From Bacteroidota bacterium (GTDB taxonomy: Bacteria; Bacteroidota; Bacteroidia; B-17B0; Aurantibacillaceae), in NCBI GenBank assembly GCA_021155905.1, contig JAJNBG010000006.1:24936-88935 (forward strand): a DNA stretch of 64,000 nt, given 5' to 3'. Both the position numbers and the translations under genes were made by a program. Numbering within the stretch: position 1 is the first letter of the stretch; every line of letters starts with the position of its first letter. Below, in pieces: positions 34,188-45,053 of the stretch. The notes below the pieces were generated by a model. It was given only the letters and a program-made list of their open reading frames with translations, had not been told where the DNA came from and did no database searches.

Positions 34188-34751
34188 TTAAATAATTTTC
34201 TCGATCGCTTTTGGAAAATATTCAAATTCCAGTTTCCTGATTTTTGCTGATAATGTTTCAGGAGTTTCATCGTCTGCGATCTCACACTTAGCTTGTAAAA
34301 TCACTTCTCCTTTGTCATATTCTTCATTCACGTAATGGATGGTGACACCACTTTCCAATTCTTTATTTTCAATCACAGCTTTATGCACATTCATGCCGTA
34401 CATGCCCGCTCCACCGTACTTAGGCAATAAGGCAGGATGAATATTGATGATCCTGTTTGGAAATGCCTTAATAAATTGTTCGGGGATCTTTAAAAGGAAG
34501 CCGGCCAATATAATAATGTCGATTTTTTCCGCCTCCATAAACTCGATAATTTTGGACGTATATTCATACAAGGCCGATTTACTAATGATCTGAACATTTT
34601 TTTTATACTTCTCCGCTCGTTCAATCACACCTGCTTTGTCGGAATTTGTAACCACCAGCTTTATCTTCACGCGCTTATCATTCGCGAAATAATTAAACAA
34701 GTTCTCGGCATTGGTACCTTCACCGGAAGCGAATATGGCTACATTTTTCAT
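34188..34751 (-). CDS. purN: Phosphoribosylglycinamide formyltransferase
   Basis: 187 residues, normal for PurN. Transfers formyl from 10-formyl-THF to GAR in purine synthesis. Motifs: IFASGEGTNAENL at the start, ILAGFLLKIP, the catalytic NIHPALLPKYGGAGMYG (Asn and His) and YVNEEYDKGEVI with the catalytic Asp. Convergent with the gene at 33486; separated from the giant adhesin by a strong terminator. Confidence 0.94.
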   Translation of the reverse strand: MKNVAIFASGEGTNAENLFNYFANDKRVKIKLVVTNSDKAGVIERAEKYKKNVQIISKSALYEYTSKIIEFMEAEKIDIIILAGFLLKIPEQFIKAFPNRIINIHPALLPKYGGAGMYGMNVHKAVIENKELESGVTIHYVNEEYDKGEVILQAKCEIADDETPETLSAKIRKLEFEYFPKAIEKII

Positions 34752-34805
34752 TGTTTATCTATTTCATTACAGAACAGGCAGCGAAAATACAATTTTTATA
34801 AAACA

Positions 34806-34839
34806 AAAAAGCTTCACTAATAAATTAGTGAAGCTTTTT
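34806..34839. terminator. Rho-independent terminator of the giant adhesin gene
   Basis: Perfect 15-bp stem (AAAAAGCTTCACTAA 34806-34820; complement 34825-34839) with a TAAA loop. The A/T ends make it bidirectional; its position fits termination of the minus-strand gene ending at 34858. Confidence 0.9.
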
Positions 34840-34857
34840 ACATAAAATGTAAGCTGG

Positions 34858-37800
34858 TTATTGGTTCTTTCTGATTACCGTAACATGGCCAACATAAGGA
34901 TGTTTTCCACCTTGTGTATCGGTTACCTGCAATTTATAAATATAAACTCCCTGCGGTGCCATTTTCGATCCGCCTTTCACTGATCCATCCCATCCTTTTC
35001 TGAAGTTATTACTACTGAAAATATTCTCACCCCATCTGTCAAAAATATCCATACGGTAATTATCTTCATCAATGCCTACACCCAAAGGCTGGAATACATC
35101 ATTCCTTCCATTTTCATCGGGAGTAAATGCATTTGGAATATACAAAGCAAAATCAGGTTTGATCTCTACAACAATTCTTGCTATGTCTACACATCCTTTG
35201 TTGGAAGTGGCTATTAAATTAACCGCGTATTCGCCTGTATACATGTACAAATGACTCGGATCAGTTAAGATAGAATTGTTAGATCCGTTAGTTGCCGCAG
35301 GGTCGCCAAAATCCCACATATAGCTGACAGCGCCTTGCGAGGTATTTACAAAATTAACATTCGGATCTAAAATACTCGCAACAGATGGATTTGCGTAAAA
35401 TGAAGCGACCGGCTGCGGAAACACTTCTATGTAATCTGTCTTTGTCATTGATTTCACACAGCCAGTAACCGGATTCTGCACAACTAATGTTATAGTATAT
35501 TTACCGGTATCCTGTAATACTACCGGTAAAGGATTACCTGGTCCCAATGGACCTCTGTCGTTCCATGTAAAGACATCGCTTGCATTATCGGAAATTCCAG
35601 TCAGCGTTGTCGATAATGGCGCGCATCCTTGCAGTGGGTATGCTGTAAAACCTATACTTGGCAACGGATTTGTCACAACAGTAAATATAGGAGTAGCGTT
35701 TTGCAATGTACATCCGTCGCTAATAATCAATCCTATAGTATTAGTTGTAGCAGCACCTGGTACCGTGGCAGAGCCTGTATAAGTTATAGAACTCACATTC
35801 CCAGCTGCTGGCGTCCATGTATATGAGTAAGGACCTCCTTTGCCCGGACTCGTGATTATCGGAGATAAAAACGCTGTCCCGTTATCACATAAGACTGAAG
35901 AGGTTCCTATAGCGCTTAACGATGGTGTCACCACAACTGTAAGCACCTGAGGAGATGTTGTACATCCTTTCGTATCACTTACCGAGACTATATAGGAGCT
36001 GGTTGTAGTCGGGCTCACTGTATGAGGCCCGCCGCCCACAAATGGATTAGGTGTCCAGGTATAAGAATAAACTTGTGAACCGCCACCTTGTCCAGAGGCG
36101 CTGATTTGGGTTGACATACCATAACAAATGTTTGGATTGGACACAACCGGTATCAGAAGCAATGGACTTGGTTGCGAAACAATAATATTTCGCGAGGTAA
36201 CACATCCATTTGCATCTGTCAGGGTTGCAGTATAAGCTCCCTGGGCTACTCCGGATACACTCTGGGTCATAGCCGAAGTCGTCATTGTTTGTGATAAAGG
36301 GCTTGACCAAACAACCATATAAGGGGCTGTACCTGATGTATAATTTAAGGTGATATCACCATTTGACATTCCTGCACAAGATGGTTGATTGACAACATGA
36401 CTTGAGAATACCGGGCTTGGCGCATTGTTTACATTGACAGTTTGTGTAATCGAACATCCATTCAAATCAGTAATCACACACTGCCAGTTACTGCCAGGAG
36501 CCATGTTTATAGCAACCGAACCTGTTTGCGCCGGAGCTGTGTTCCAGTTTAAGACATAGCCCGGTGTTCCACCACCTACTGTTATAGTAGCAACCCCGTT
36601 TAAGTTACCACAGGATGCTGTTGTTGATGAATATGCTGAAGTTAACGCAGATGGTTCTATGATGGTAAAGTTAGTGTTTATGGAACAGGTCTTAGAATCG
36701 GTTACCGTTAATGAATAACCTCCTGCGCCAAGGCCGCCTATCACTCCACTGTTACCGGATTGCGCAGGGGTCCAAATGTATGTGTAACCAGGGCTTCCTC
36801 CATGAACAGTCGTAGATATCTGACCGTTACTTCCTCCGAAGCAGGAAATATTGGTCAGCACAGGGGTTGAAAATGTGAGGGCCGTTGGCTGAGAAATTAC
36901 TACTGATGAAGAGCTCACGCAACCATTGCCATCGCTTACAAATGCTGTATAGGTGTTTGCAGCTACGTTAGCTAAAATAGATGACGTTTGTCCTCCCGGA
37001 GTCCAGGTATAATTATAAGGTATTGTTCCTCCATTAACTAATAGAGTTGCGCCTCCATTACTTAAGCCATTACAACTTACATTGGTAAAGCTTCCAATAG
37101 CACTTACCAATTTTGCTGGTTCCGTGATGTTGACAGAAGCAGTTCCTATACAACCGGCAGCATCAATCACTGAAATATTATGTAATCCCGAACCAAAGTT
37201 GATCGGATTTAAAGTCGTGTTGGCAGATGTCTGGGTTCCTGACCAGGAGATAGAATAGCTTGGTACACCACCACTGATCGTTGCAGTAGCTCCTCCGTTA
37301 GTTCCACCAAAACAGCTTACGTTAGTCTGACTCACGACAGCTACTACCGGGCCCGCAATGTCATTTACCAATCCACTGGCATTAGCTACACATCCGTTAG
37401 CATCAATCACAGTAAATGTGTAGGCTCCGGCAACAATATTATTATTGCATAAAGAATTTACACCATTGCTCCATAAGGTACTTGCATAGGGTGAGGTTCC
37501 TCCGGTAACTACCACACAGGTCCTACCATTGTTCTGTCCGCAGTTTGAAACACTGGCTTGCGCTACTGCTGTCAATAAATTTGGTTCGGTTAAAGTAAAG
37601 GTTAATAGAGTAGTACAGGAACCGTTAGATGTAATCGTTACTGTTTGTCCTCCTGCACATAAGTTGTTAACGAAGTTTCCTGACTGTAATCCAGGCTGCC
37701 ATAAGAAGGTGGTTGTTCCCGCTCCTCCCGAGAAGGCAATGTTTGCTGTTCCATCACACACACCGTTACACTTTGCATCCGTCGTGGTTAGGGTTGTCGC

Positions 37801-40800
37801 AAATGGTGCCGGTTCAATAATCGTAGCGTTGGTTGTTACTGAACATCCTTTGGTGTCTGTTACGGTTACTGTGTAAATTCCTGCCGGTAAAGCATTCGCA
37901 TTCGCACTATTTCCTGCCGCAGATGCTGCCCCACTCCAACTGTAAGTATAGGTCGGTGTTCCGCCACCGGCTGATACTACTGCAAATCCGTTACTACCTC
38001 CGTTACAGGTCACGGACCCGGTTGAGGAAATGCTGGCCGTTAATACCGGTGGCTGAGTAATGGTAATAATCGCGCTGGCCGTACAACTGTTTTGATCGGT
38101 TGCCACCATCGTATAGGTGCCGGCGCATAAACTACCTGCAGTTTGTGAGAAGACCGGGCTGGCGCCTCCTACCCATGAATAGCCTACTGCCCCAATTCCA
38201 TTGGTCGTGGTAGCTATCGCCGTTCCATTGCAGGTTCCAAAACAGCTTACGTTCGTTGAAGTAATGCTGGCAGCCATGGCCGGTGGATTGTTCAGGGTCA
38301 TGGTAGAGGTTACTGTACATCCATTCGCATCGGTTACTAATAAATTATATCCTCCTGCTCCTAAAGGCGAACTCGTTGCTGAGTTTCCACCGCCACCTGA
38401 CCAGGTATAGGTGTAGCCCGGTGTTCCTCCTAAGGCGGCAGCAATACCAAAACCATTAGTGGCTCCAAAACATTTTGGATCATTGGCAACAATGCCAACG
38501 GTTAATTGTGTAGGTTGTGTAATGGTCACACTGGTTGAAGAAACACATCCAGCATCATCCGTTACTGATACCGTATAAATCTGTGCGCATAGGTTCGGGG
38601 CAATGGCTGAAACGTTACCATTACTCCATGAATAAACATAAGGGGTTACTCCTCCTGATACAGAAGCAGTGGCTACACCGTTACAAGCTCCAAAACAGCT
38701 GACATTAGTCTGACTGGCAATGCTAATCACCGGGCCCGCTGTATTTGGGATCGTTGCCGAAACAATTTCTATACAGTTATTCGCGTCCTGAACCTGGATC
38801 GTATAGGTTCCTGCCAGTAATCCGGCCTGAGTTGCCGCATTCGATCCCGAGCTCCAGGTATAGGTATAAGCACCCGGTGCACCGCCCGAGGCGATTACAG
38901 TTGCAGAACCATTGGCCTGATTACAGTTTGCAGCGGTTACTGTTGATGTTAGGGTAATAGATGTTGGCTGTGTTACAGTAATGCTGGATGTAATGGAACA
39001 ACCATTCGCATCCGTAATTGTGCAACTATAATTTCCAATTGACACATTTGACACTGTTGATAAAGTACTTGGGATTGTTGGCCATAAATAAGTGTAAGGG
39101 CCCGTACCACCAGTACCCGCAGCAGACACAGTTCCGGTAGCAGTTCCATAACATTTTACGTTATTAGAGTTCATGATGGCAGTTAAGACCGTTGGTTGAG
39201 TTAACGTCGCAGAAGTATTCGCTTTGCAGCCGAAGAAATCTGTTACTTCGCATGTATAAGTTCCAGGCGCTAAACCGGTCGCAACCTGGGTGGCCTGGCC
39301 TCCCGGTGTCCATGAATAGGTAAATGGAGATGTGCCTCCTGTCATGCCAACAGTTAAACTTCCGTTATTAGCATTAAAACAGGTAATGTTAGAAGATGCA
39401 GTTATAGCTGCGGAACCGCCAGGGGTTATCCCAATAGCAACGGGACTTGAAATAACACAGCCGTTTGCATCGGTAGCTGTTACTGTATAGTTTCCACCAA
39501 CCAATCCATTTGAAACAGAGCCTGCTCCGCCTCCGCCTGTCCATGTATATGTGTAAATCGGTGTTCCACCGGTTACGGTTGTGCTGGCCACACCATTCGC
39601 CGCTGTACAGTTTGCATTCTGCGTAGATACATTGATTGCTAAGGCAGTTGGCTGCGATACGGTAACGGTTTCCGTTGTGGAGCAACCATTTGCATCTTTA
39701 ATAGCCATTACATAGGTTCCTGCACCTACAGCAGTATACGAAGAAACAGTTTGCGGTGATCCGCCGTTTAAACTATAGGTATAAGCTCCAGTACCTCCCG
39801 ATCCCGCAACATTAATGGTTCCGGTTAAGGTTCCAAAACATTTTGCTGGAACTGCCGTTGGCGTTAATGTAACAGCAGTCGGCTGAGTAACTGTCACTGT
39901 AGTTGTTGCGGAACATCCCGCATTATCATTTACAACAACAGTATATGTTCCTGCCTGTAAGCCGGTAAATATACCAGAGCTATTATTTTGGAAAGGGGAA
40001 GTCAATGTATACGTATAAGGTGCTCCACTACCTGCAGAACCTGATGCTGCAAATCCTCCGTTCGAGCCTCCAAAACAGGATGTGTTGGTTGTTGTTAAAA
40101 CAGAAGCAATTGGACTACCATTATTTAATACATTATACGTAGCAGTTAGAGTACATGAGTTTGCGTCTTTGATTGTAACCGTATGACTACCGGCAATTAA
40201 ACCTGTAGTGCTTGTTCCAACCGCAAACGGGCTTCCCTCAAATGAATATTGATATGGCGCAAGACCACCAGTCACAGTTACAACTGTAGCAGTTCCGTTT
40301 GCAGACCCACAGGTAGCATTCGTAGTAACTATTGACGCTGTAGTCGGTCCTGTTGCTGTATTGATATTAAATGTTGTATTAAATATACATCCATTAGCAT
40401 CGCTTACCGACACAGTGTGTGTGCCGGCAGCTAATCCTGAGGTTAAACTTACCGTTGCTATAGCATCTACACTGAAACTGTAAGCTGAAGTCCCTCCGGT
40501 TACACCGGTAACATTATATGTTCCGTTATTCTGGCCACAACCTGCTAAAGTGGTTGTTCCCGTAATCGCTGTAGGACCTGGTATATTGGTTACTGCTACT
40601 GTTCGTGTTAAAACACAACCTTTAAAATCAGTCACATTTAAGGTATAAGTGCCTGCTAATGCTCCCGTTAACGTCGGACTAATTCCTCCGTTACTCCAGC
40701 TATAAGTGTAGGCCGGTGTTCCTCCTCCTACAGTCACTGTTCCTGAACCATTAGCATTACCGCAGGTAGCAGGAGTTAAAGTAGAAGTTAATGTTAATGA

Positions 40801-43800
40801 TGTTGGTTGAGTTACCGTTACGCTTTGTGTAATGGCACAACCATTGGCATCTGTTTGAGTAACAGAATAGGTTCCGGCAGTCACATTACTAACCGTGGCT
40901 AACGTACTGCTACCTAATGCAGGCCACACATATGTAAGTGTCCCTGTTCCACCGTTACCACTTGCAGAAACAGTGCCTGTTGCTGTCCCAAAACAATTTA
41001 CTGGTAAGGAAGTAACCGTAAGAGTTACAGGAGTTGGTTGGGTTAAAGTAACCGAAGCTGTTGCCGTACATCCCGAGTTATCCCTTACCGTTACATTATA
41101 AGATCCAGCCGGCAAACCGGTGAAAACCCCAGTTGTATTTGTCTGGGTAGGTGTTGCTAATGTATAAGTAAATGGACCAATTCCACCTGAAGGAGCTACT
41201 GTGAAACTTCCTGTTGAATTTCCATTACATAATATATTTACTGAATTAGTTACGGAGGCAGTTGGACCGCTGTTATTAAACTCTGTATAAGTGACAGTTA
41301 AAGTACAGGAATTCGCATCCCTTACAATCACCGTGTGTGAGCCTGCCGCTAAGCTTGCCGTTGTCGCAGAAGAGCCGAAAGCCGCTCCATCAAACGAATA
41401 TTGGTATGGAGCAAGGCCACCTGTAACTGCCGTCACTGTCGCTGAACCGTTTGCTGTTCCGCAGCTTGCATTTGTAGTTACAACAGTTGCTGTTGTTGGC
41501 CCGCTGGCTGTGTTAATGTTAAAGGTTGTACTGAATAAACAGCCATTTGCATCGCTAACAGTAATTGTATGTGTTCCGGCCGCTAAAGCGGATGTTAAAC
41601 TTGTTGTTGTAATCGCATCCACACTGTAAGAATAAGCAGATGTGCCTCCTGTAACACCGGTAACATTATAAGTTCCGTTGTTCAGTCCGCAACCTGCTAA
41701 AGTAGTTGTACCTGTAATGGCTGTCGGCCCGGGGATGTTTGTTACTGAAACAGTTCTTGTTAAAACACATCCGTTAAAATCTGTTACCGTTATGGAATGG
41801 GTTCCGGCAGACGCCGATGTTAAAACATTCGTTAAACCGCCGTTGTTCCAGTTATATGTATAGGGAGTTGTTCCGCCGCCAACAGTTACTGTTCCTGAAC
41901 CATTAGCATTACCACAGGTAGCAGGCGTTAAGGTTGAAGTTAAGGTTAATGAAGCAGGCTGTGTAACAGTTACTGTTCTGGTAATTAAACACAGATTCGC
42001 ATCCCTGATCGTTACCGTATAGGTTCCTGCAGCTGCGCCGCCTGTGGTAGCTAACGTACTGGAACCTAAAGCAGGCCAGGAATAGGTATAAGGACTTACA
42101 CCTCCTGATCCACCGGCTGATACTGTTCCGGTTGCATTTCCGAAACAATTAACCGGCAGGGAACTGGTTGTTCCCGTTAATACAGTTGGTTGAGCTAAAG
42201 TAGCGGAAACTGTTGCTGTACATCCTGCGTTATCTCTTACCGTTATGCTATAAGTTCCTGCAGGTAATCCCGTGAAATTACCGGTTGAATTGGTTTGCGT
42301 TGGTGCCGTTAAAGTATAAGTAAACGGTGATGTTCCTCCCGTTGGCGCTACCGCCACACTTCCGGTGGATGCTCCGTTACATAAAATATTTAAGGAAGAA
42401 GTAACCGCGGCCATTGGTGGGGCATTAGCTGCCACACTATAAGTAGCTGTGATGGTACAGGAGTTCAGGTCTTTTACAGTTACTGTATGAGTTCCTGCTG
42501 TTAATCCCGAAGTTGTGGCTCCGGTTCCAAAAGCGCCACCATCAAATGAAAAACTATAGGTCGGCGTCCCGCCAACAACTCCCGATACAGTCGAAGTTCC
42601 GTTAGCAGATCCACAACTTGCATTGGTTGTATTAACCGTAAAACCAGAAGGGCCATTCGCCGTACCAATCACAAATGTTCTGCTGAATGTACAGCCATTA
42701 GCGTCTCTCACTAATATCGTATGAGTACCTGCGGCTAAACCGGATGTTAAACTTGTAGTTGACACACCATTTACACTATATGTATAGGCAGCGGTTCCAC
42801 CGGTTACTCCTGTTACACTGAATGTTCCATTATTTGTGTTACAACTCGCCTGGGTAGTTGTTCCTGCAATTGCAGTTGGCCCGGCAATATTTGTTATGCT
42901 GGTAGTCTTTGTAAAAACACAACCATTCAAATCTTTCACGGTAATTGAATAAGTACCCGGAGCCAAACTATTTGTAGGTGAAGTAGAAGTAAATGCACCC
43001 GCGTTTAAAGCATAGCTAAAAGCCGGTGTTCCCCCCGTTGGTGATCCAAAAGCAATGCTTCCGTTATTATTTCCACAAGTGGCATTGGTGGGAGTTAGTG
43101 TAAAATTCGTCGGGCCGGGTGTCATTGTTAAAGTAGCCGACACCGTAAAGGTACATCCAAAACTATTGGTTAATGTAATCACAGGCGTTCCGGCACCTAA
43201 TCCTGTTACAGTTTGGCCTGAAATTGATCCCAAACTGCTTGCAAAACTGGATATAGTTTGTGCACAGCAGGAGATATTATTGATCACAATTACTCCATTG
43301 TTGTTTCCACAGGTAGGGTTTGTAAATGATAAGGTTGCTGCAGGTTTTGGGTTCACAATAACAACCGTAGTTTTTGTACTAACACACCCGGCTGCACTGG
43401 TTCCACTAATTGTATAGTTGGTGGTTACTGTTGGATTGGCAGTCACCGAACTACCCGTTGAAGGGCTTAAACCGGTGGTTGGAGACCAGGTATACGTTGA
43501 TGCGCCGCTAACCGTTAATGTAGTGGAAAATCCGGGACAAACGGTGCCAGGGCTTGTTGTCAATGTGGGCGAGGGCGTAAACGAAACATTTAATGTTGTT
43601 GTTCTGTTACAACCGGAAGCATTACCAACAACCAGGGTATAGATGCCGGCGGCGGCCGATGTTACGTTTGAAATAGAAGGATTCTGGCTCGGTGAAGAGA
43701 AGCTGTTCGGGCCCGTCCATGAATAAGTGGTTCCGTTGGAAGTAGAAGTTAATGAAAGCGTATTTCCAACACATGGCGTGTTACTGTTGACTGCAACAGT

Positions 43801-44793
43801 TGGGGCAACTCCCGGACTTGTAATAGTTACAGTCTGTGCCTGCGTAAACGTGGTACAGGCGGAAGAAAAACTCATCACACAGGTATACGTTCCGGGGGGT
43901 TGCGCCGTTATCGAAGAGGTCGTTTGTCCGCCGGGTTGCCACGAATAACTCGAGGGAGTAAGGCCAATAGCGCTGACTGAGGCAGAACCGGTATTGGCAG
44001 AACATGAACTTGGTGCTGCTGTTGCGGTTACCGTTGGGGCATTTGCACATGATAACCCATCATATTGAATAAAAACACCAGAGTCATACGCACCATCGGT
44101 CGCATCAGCAATCGCAAATTTTATATGATATGTTTGGCAAGGAACGATAGCGGCAGTAGAAGTAATAGGCGTAGTATAACCGTCATACACAATTTGATTG
44201 CCGCTGTTGGCAACATAGGATCCGTTATTGGAAGAATTGTTGATATTGTCAATAGAAACCGGTGTACCGTTTGGTAAAGTCGCAATATTTTTATTGTTAA
44301 AATTAGGGCCCGAAGGGGCCGGGCCTGTTAAAAATATACCGAAGGCATCGTTATAAGATGAACTCACCCATTCCGGATACTCTTCCGACCCAAAAACAAA
44401 TTTTAAATTTATAGTGTTGCAGATTGGTACAAAGTCGAACTCTAATTTACACAGGTTTTTATTAGCACTGGATTCAAGATTAGTTAATTGGGGATCCCCA
44501 GTATTATTCCCACCTAGGCTACTGCTTGCGGTATTATTAGAGCCTTGGGGTACATCTGCCACATTTCCCGTTGTGAGGAGTACGCCATTAGAAAGACCCA
44601 GGGCCGCTCCAGAGTATGTGAACGTTCCGGCACCATTTGTTCCGCAACTCAACGAAGCGTTGGTAATGGTTATACCAAATCCTCCAATGATTTGGGCCAT
44701 AGCTGTTGCTAACGTACTTTGACTAACCGTCAATTGAGCAAAGGATGATGACGAAATTAAAAATAAGCAAATGAAATATTTTAAAGCTTTCAT
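34858..44793 (-). CDS. Giant SprB-like repeat adhesin with T9SS type B sorting domain
   Basis: 3311 residues. Signal peptide (MKALKYFICLFLISSSSFA). Next, a choice-of-anchor L-type domain (about 20-250; SNGVLLTTGNVADVP, LEFDFVPICNTINLKFVFGSEEYPEW). Then dozens of SprB-type repeats of ~75-80 residues (pattern C.G...G...V...GGT.PYTY.W..G......L..GTYTV.V.D.NGC). Near the C-terminus, two PKD-like modules (MWDFGDPAA) and finally a gliding-motility-associated CHU_C domain (YIPNAFTPDENGRNDVF, RWGENIF, WDG) that serves as a T9SS type B sorting signal. Such proteins move along the surface in gliding or mediate adhesion. Three 1152-bp units at about 40130-43060 are near-duplicates. Confidence 0.93.
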   Translation of the reverse strand: MKALKYFICLFLISSSSFAQLTVSQSTLATAMAQIIGGFGITITNASLSCGTNGAGTFTYSGAALGLSNGVLLTTGNVADVPQGSNNTASSSLGGNNTGDPQLTNLESSANKNLCKLEFDFVPICNTINLKFVFGSEEYPEWVSSSYNDAFGIFLTGPAPSGPNFNNKNIATLPNGTPVSIDNINNSSNNGSYVANSGNQIVYDGYTTPITSTAAIVPCQTYHIKFAIADATDGAYDSGVFIQYDGLSCANAPTVTATAAPSSCSANTGSASVSAIGLTPSSYSWQPGGQTTSSITAQPPGTYTCVMSFSSACTTFTQAQTVTITSPGVAPTVAVNSNTPCVGNTLSLTSTSNGTTYSWTGPNSFSSPSQNPSISNVTSAAAGIYTLVVGNASGCNRTTTLNVSFTPSPTLTTSPGTVCPGFSTTLTVSGASTYTWSPTTGLSPSTGSSVTANPTVTTNYTISGTSAAGCVSTKTTVVIVNPKPAATLSFTNPTCGNNNGVIVINNISCCAQTISSFASSLGSISGQTVTGLGAGTPVITLTNSFGCTFTVSATLTMTPGPTNFTLTPTNATCGNNNGSIAFGSPTGGTPAFSYALNAGAFTSTSPTNSLAPGTYSITVKDLNGCVFTKTTSITNIAGPTAIAGTTTQASCNTNNGTFSVTGVTGGTAAYTYSVNGVSTTSLTSGLAAGTHTILVRDANGCTFSRTFVIGTANGPSGFTVNTTNASCGSANGTSTVSGVVGGTPTYSFSFDGGAFGTGATTSGLTAGTHTVTVKDLNSCTITATYSVAANAPPMAAVTSSLNILCNGASTGSVAVAPTGGTSPFTYTLTAPTQTNSTGNFTGLPAGTYSITVRDNAGCTATVSATLAQPTVLTGTTSSLPVNCFGNATGTVSAGGSGGVSPYTYSWPALGSSTLATTGGAAAGTYTVTIRDANLCLITRTVTVTQPASLTLTSTLTPATCGNANGSGTVTVGGGTTPYTYNWNNGGLTNVLTSASAGTHSITVTDFNGCVLTRTVSVTNIPGPTAITGTTTLAGCGLNNGTYNVTGVTGGTSAYSYSVDAITTTSLTSALAAGTHTITVSDANGCLFSTTFNINTASGPTTATVVTTNASCGTANGSATVTAVTGGLAPYQYSFDGAAFGSSATTASLAAGSHTVIVRDANSCTLTVTYTEFNNSGPTASVTNSVNILCNGNSTGSFTVAPSGGIGPFTYTLATPTQTNTTGVFTGLPAGSYNVTVRDNSGCTATASVTLTQPTPVTLTVTSLPVNCFGTATGTVSASGNGGTGTLTYVWPALGSSTLATVSNVTAGTYSVTQTDANGCAITQSVTVTQPTSLTLTSTLTPATCGNANGSGTVTVGGGTPAYTYSWSNGGISPTLTGALAGTYTLNVTDFKGCVLTRTVAVTNIPGPTAITGTTTLAGCGQNNGTYNVTGVTGGTSAYSFSVDAIATVSLTSGLAAGTHTVSVSDANGCIFNTTFNINTATGPTTASIVTTNATCGSANGTATVVTVTGGLAPYQYSFEGSPFAVGTSTTGLIAGSHTVTIKDANSCTLTATYNVLNNGSPIASVLTTTNTSCFGGSNGGFAASGSAGSGAPYTYTLTSPFQNNSSGIFTGLQAGTYTVVVNDNAGCSATTTVTVTQPTAVTLTPTAVPAKCFGTLTGTINVAGSGGTGAYTYSLNGGSPQTVSSYTAVGAGTYVMAIKDANGCSTTETVTVSQPTALAINVSTQNANCTAANGVASTTVTGGTPIYTYTWTGGGGAGSVSNGLVGGNYTVTATDANGCVISSPVAIGITPGGSAAITASSNITCFNANNGSLTVGMTGGTSPFTYSWTPGGQATQVATGLAPGTYTCEVTDFFGCKANTSATLTQPTVLTAIMNSNNVKCYGTATGTVSAAGTGGTGPYTYLWPTIPSTLSTVSNVSIGNYSCTITDANGCSITSSITVTQPTSITLTSTVTAANCNQANGSATVIASGGAPGAYTYTWSSGSNAATQAGLLAGTYTIQVQDANNCIEIVSATIPNTAGPVISIASQTNVSCFGACNGVATASVSGGVTPYVYSWSNGNVSAIAPNLCAQIYTVSVTDDAGCVSSTSVTITQPTQLTVGIVANDPKCFGATNGFGIAAALGGTPGYTYTWSGGGGNSATSSPLGAGGYNLLVTDANGCTVTSTMTLNNPPAMAASITSTNVSCFGTCNGTAIATTTNGIGAVGYSWVGGASPVFSQTAGSLCAGTYTMVATDQNSCTASAIITITQPPVLTASISSTGSVTCNGGSNGFAVVSAGGGTPTYTYSWSGAASAAGNSANANALPAGIYTVTVTDTKGCSVTTNATIIEPAPFATTLTTTDAKCNGVCDGTANIAFSGGAGTTTFLWQPGLQSGNFVNNLCAGGQTVTITSNGSCTTLLTFTLTEPNLLTAVAQASVSNCGQNNGRTCVVVTGGTSPYASTLWSNGVNSLCNNNIVAGAYTFTVIDANGCVANASGLVNDIAGPVVAVVSQTNVSCFGGTNGGATATISGGVPSYSISWSGTQTSANTTLNPINFGSGLHNISVIDAAGCIGTASVNITEPAKLVSAIGSFTNVSCNGLSNGGATLLVNGGTIPYNYTWTPGGQTSSILANVAANTYTAFVSDGNGCVSSSSVVISQPTALTFSTPVLTNISCFGGSNGQISTTVHGGSPGYTYIWTPAQSGNSGVIGGLGAGGYSLTVTDSKTCSINTNFTIIEPSALTSAYSSTTASCGNLNGVATITVGGGTPGYVLNWNTAPAQTGSVAINMAPGSNWQCVITDLNGCSITQTVNVNNAPSPVFSSHVVNQPSCAGMSNGDITLNYTSGTAPYMVVWSSPLSQTMTTSAMTQSVSGVAQGAYTATLTDANGCVTSRNIIVSQPSPLLLIPVVSNPNICYGMSTQISASGQGGGSQVYSYTWTPNPFVGGGPHTVSPTTTSSYIVSVSDTKGCTTSPQVLTVVVTPSLSAIGTSSVLCDNGTAFLSPIITSPGKGGPYSYTWTPAAGNVSSITYTGSATVPGAATTNTIGLIISDGCTLQNATPIFTVVTNPLPSIGFTAYPLQGCAPLSTTLTGISDNASDVFTWNDRGPLGPGNPLPVVLQDTGKYTITLVVQNPVTGCVKSMTKTDYIEVFPQPVASFYANPSVASILDPNVNFVNTSQGAVSYMWDFGDPAATNGSNNSILTDPSHLYMYTGEYAVNLIATSNKGCVDIARIVVEIKPDFALYIPNAFTPDENGRNDVFQPLGVGIDEDNYRMDIFDRWGENIFSSNNFRKGWDGSVKGGSKMAPQGVYIYKLQVTDTQGGKHPYVGHVTVIRKNQ

Positions 44794-44810
44794 GGGTATA
44801 AGGGTTTATT

Positions 44811-44818
44811 CAAAGATA
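44811..44818 (-). promoter_or_regulatory. -7 element of the giant adhesin gene
   Basis: TATCTTTG on the minus strand fits TAnnTTTG and lies 17 bp before the ATG at 44793. The 28-bp element found at the two other large T9SS genes is absent here. Confidence 0.55.
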
Positions 44819-45053
44819 TACTAATAAGAATCCGTGTCAACACTTTTCACTAATCCAAAACGGATGTTCACTCGTTTAATTAAAATTTTTAAATCCTCAA
44901 TTTTCTCTTTTTATTCAATGAAAAAATTAGTCGTTTTTTCACGACTTTCGCAAAATGTTACATAATATCAAACATTTAAACCGTTACAGCCCAATGGTGC
45001 CCTATTTTTTTTATTCTTGTTTCTTCGATAAAATCAGACAAGGTTGCCTATAA

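Noticed and set aside
37529..43948. Several plus-strand open frames within the giant adhesin
   Set aside because: They are antisense shadows of Thr/Gly/Val-rich repeats; the minus-strand frame is continuous for 3311 codons with signal peptide and sorting domain.
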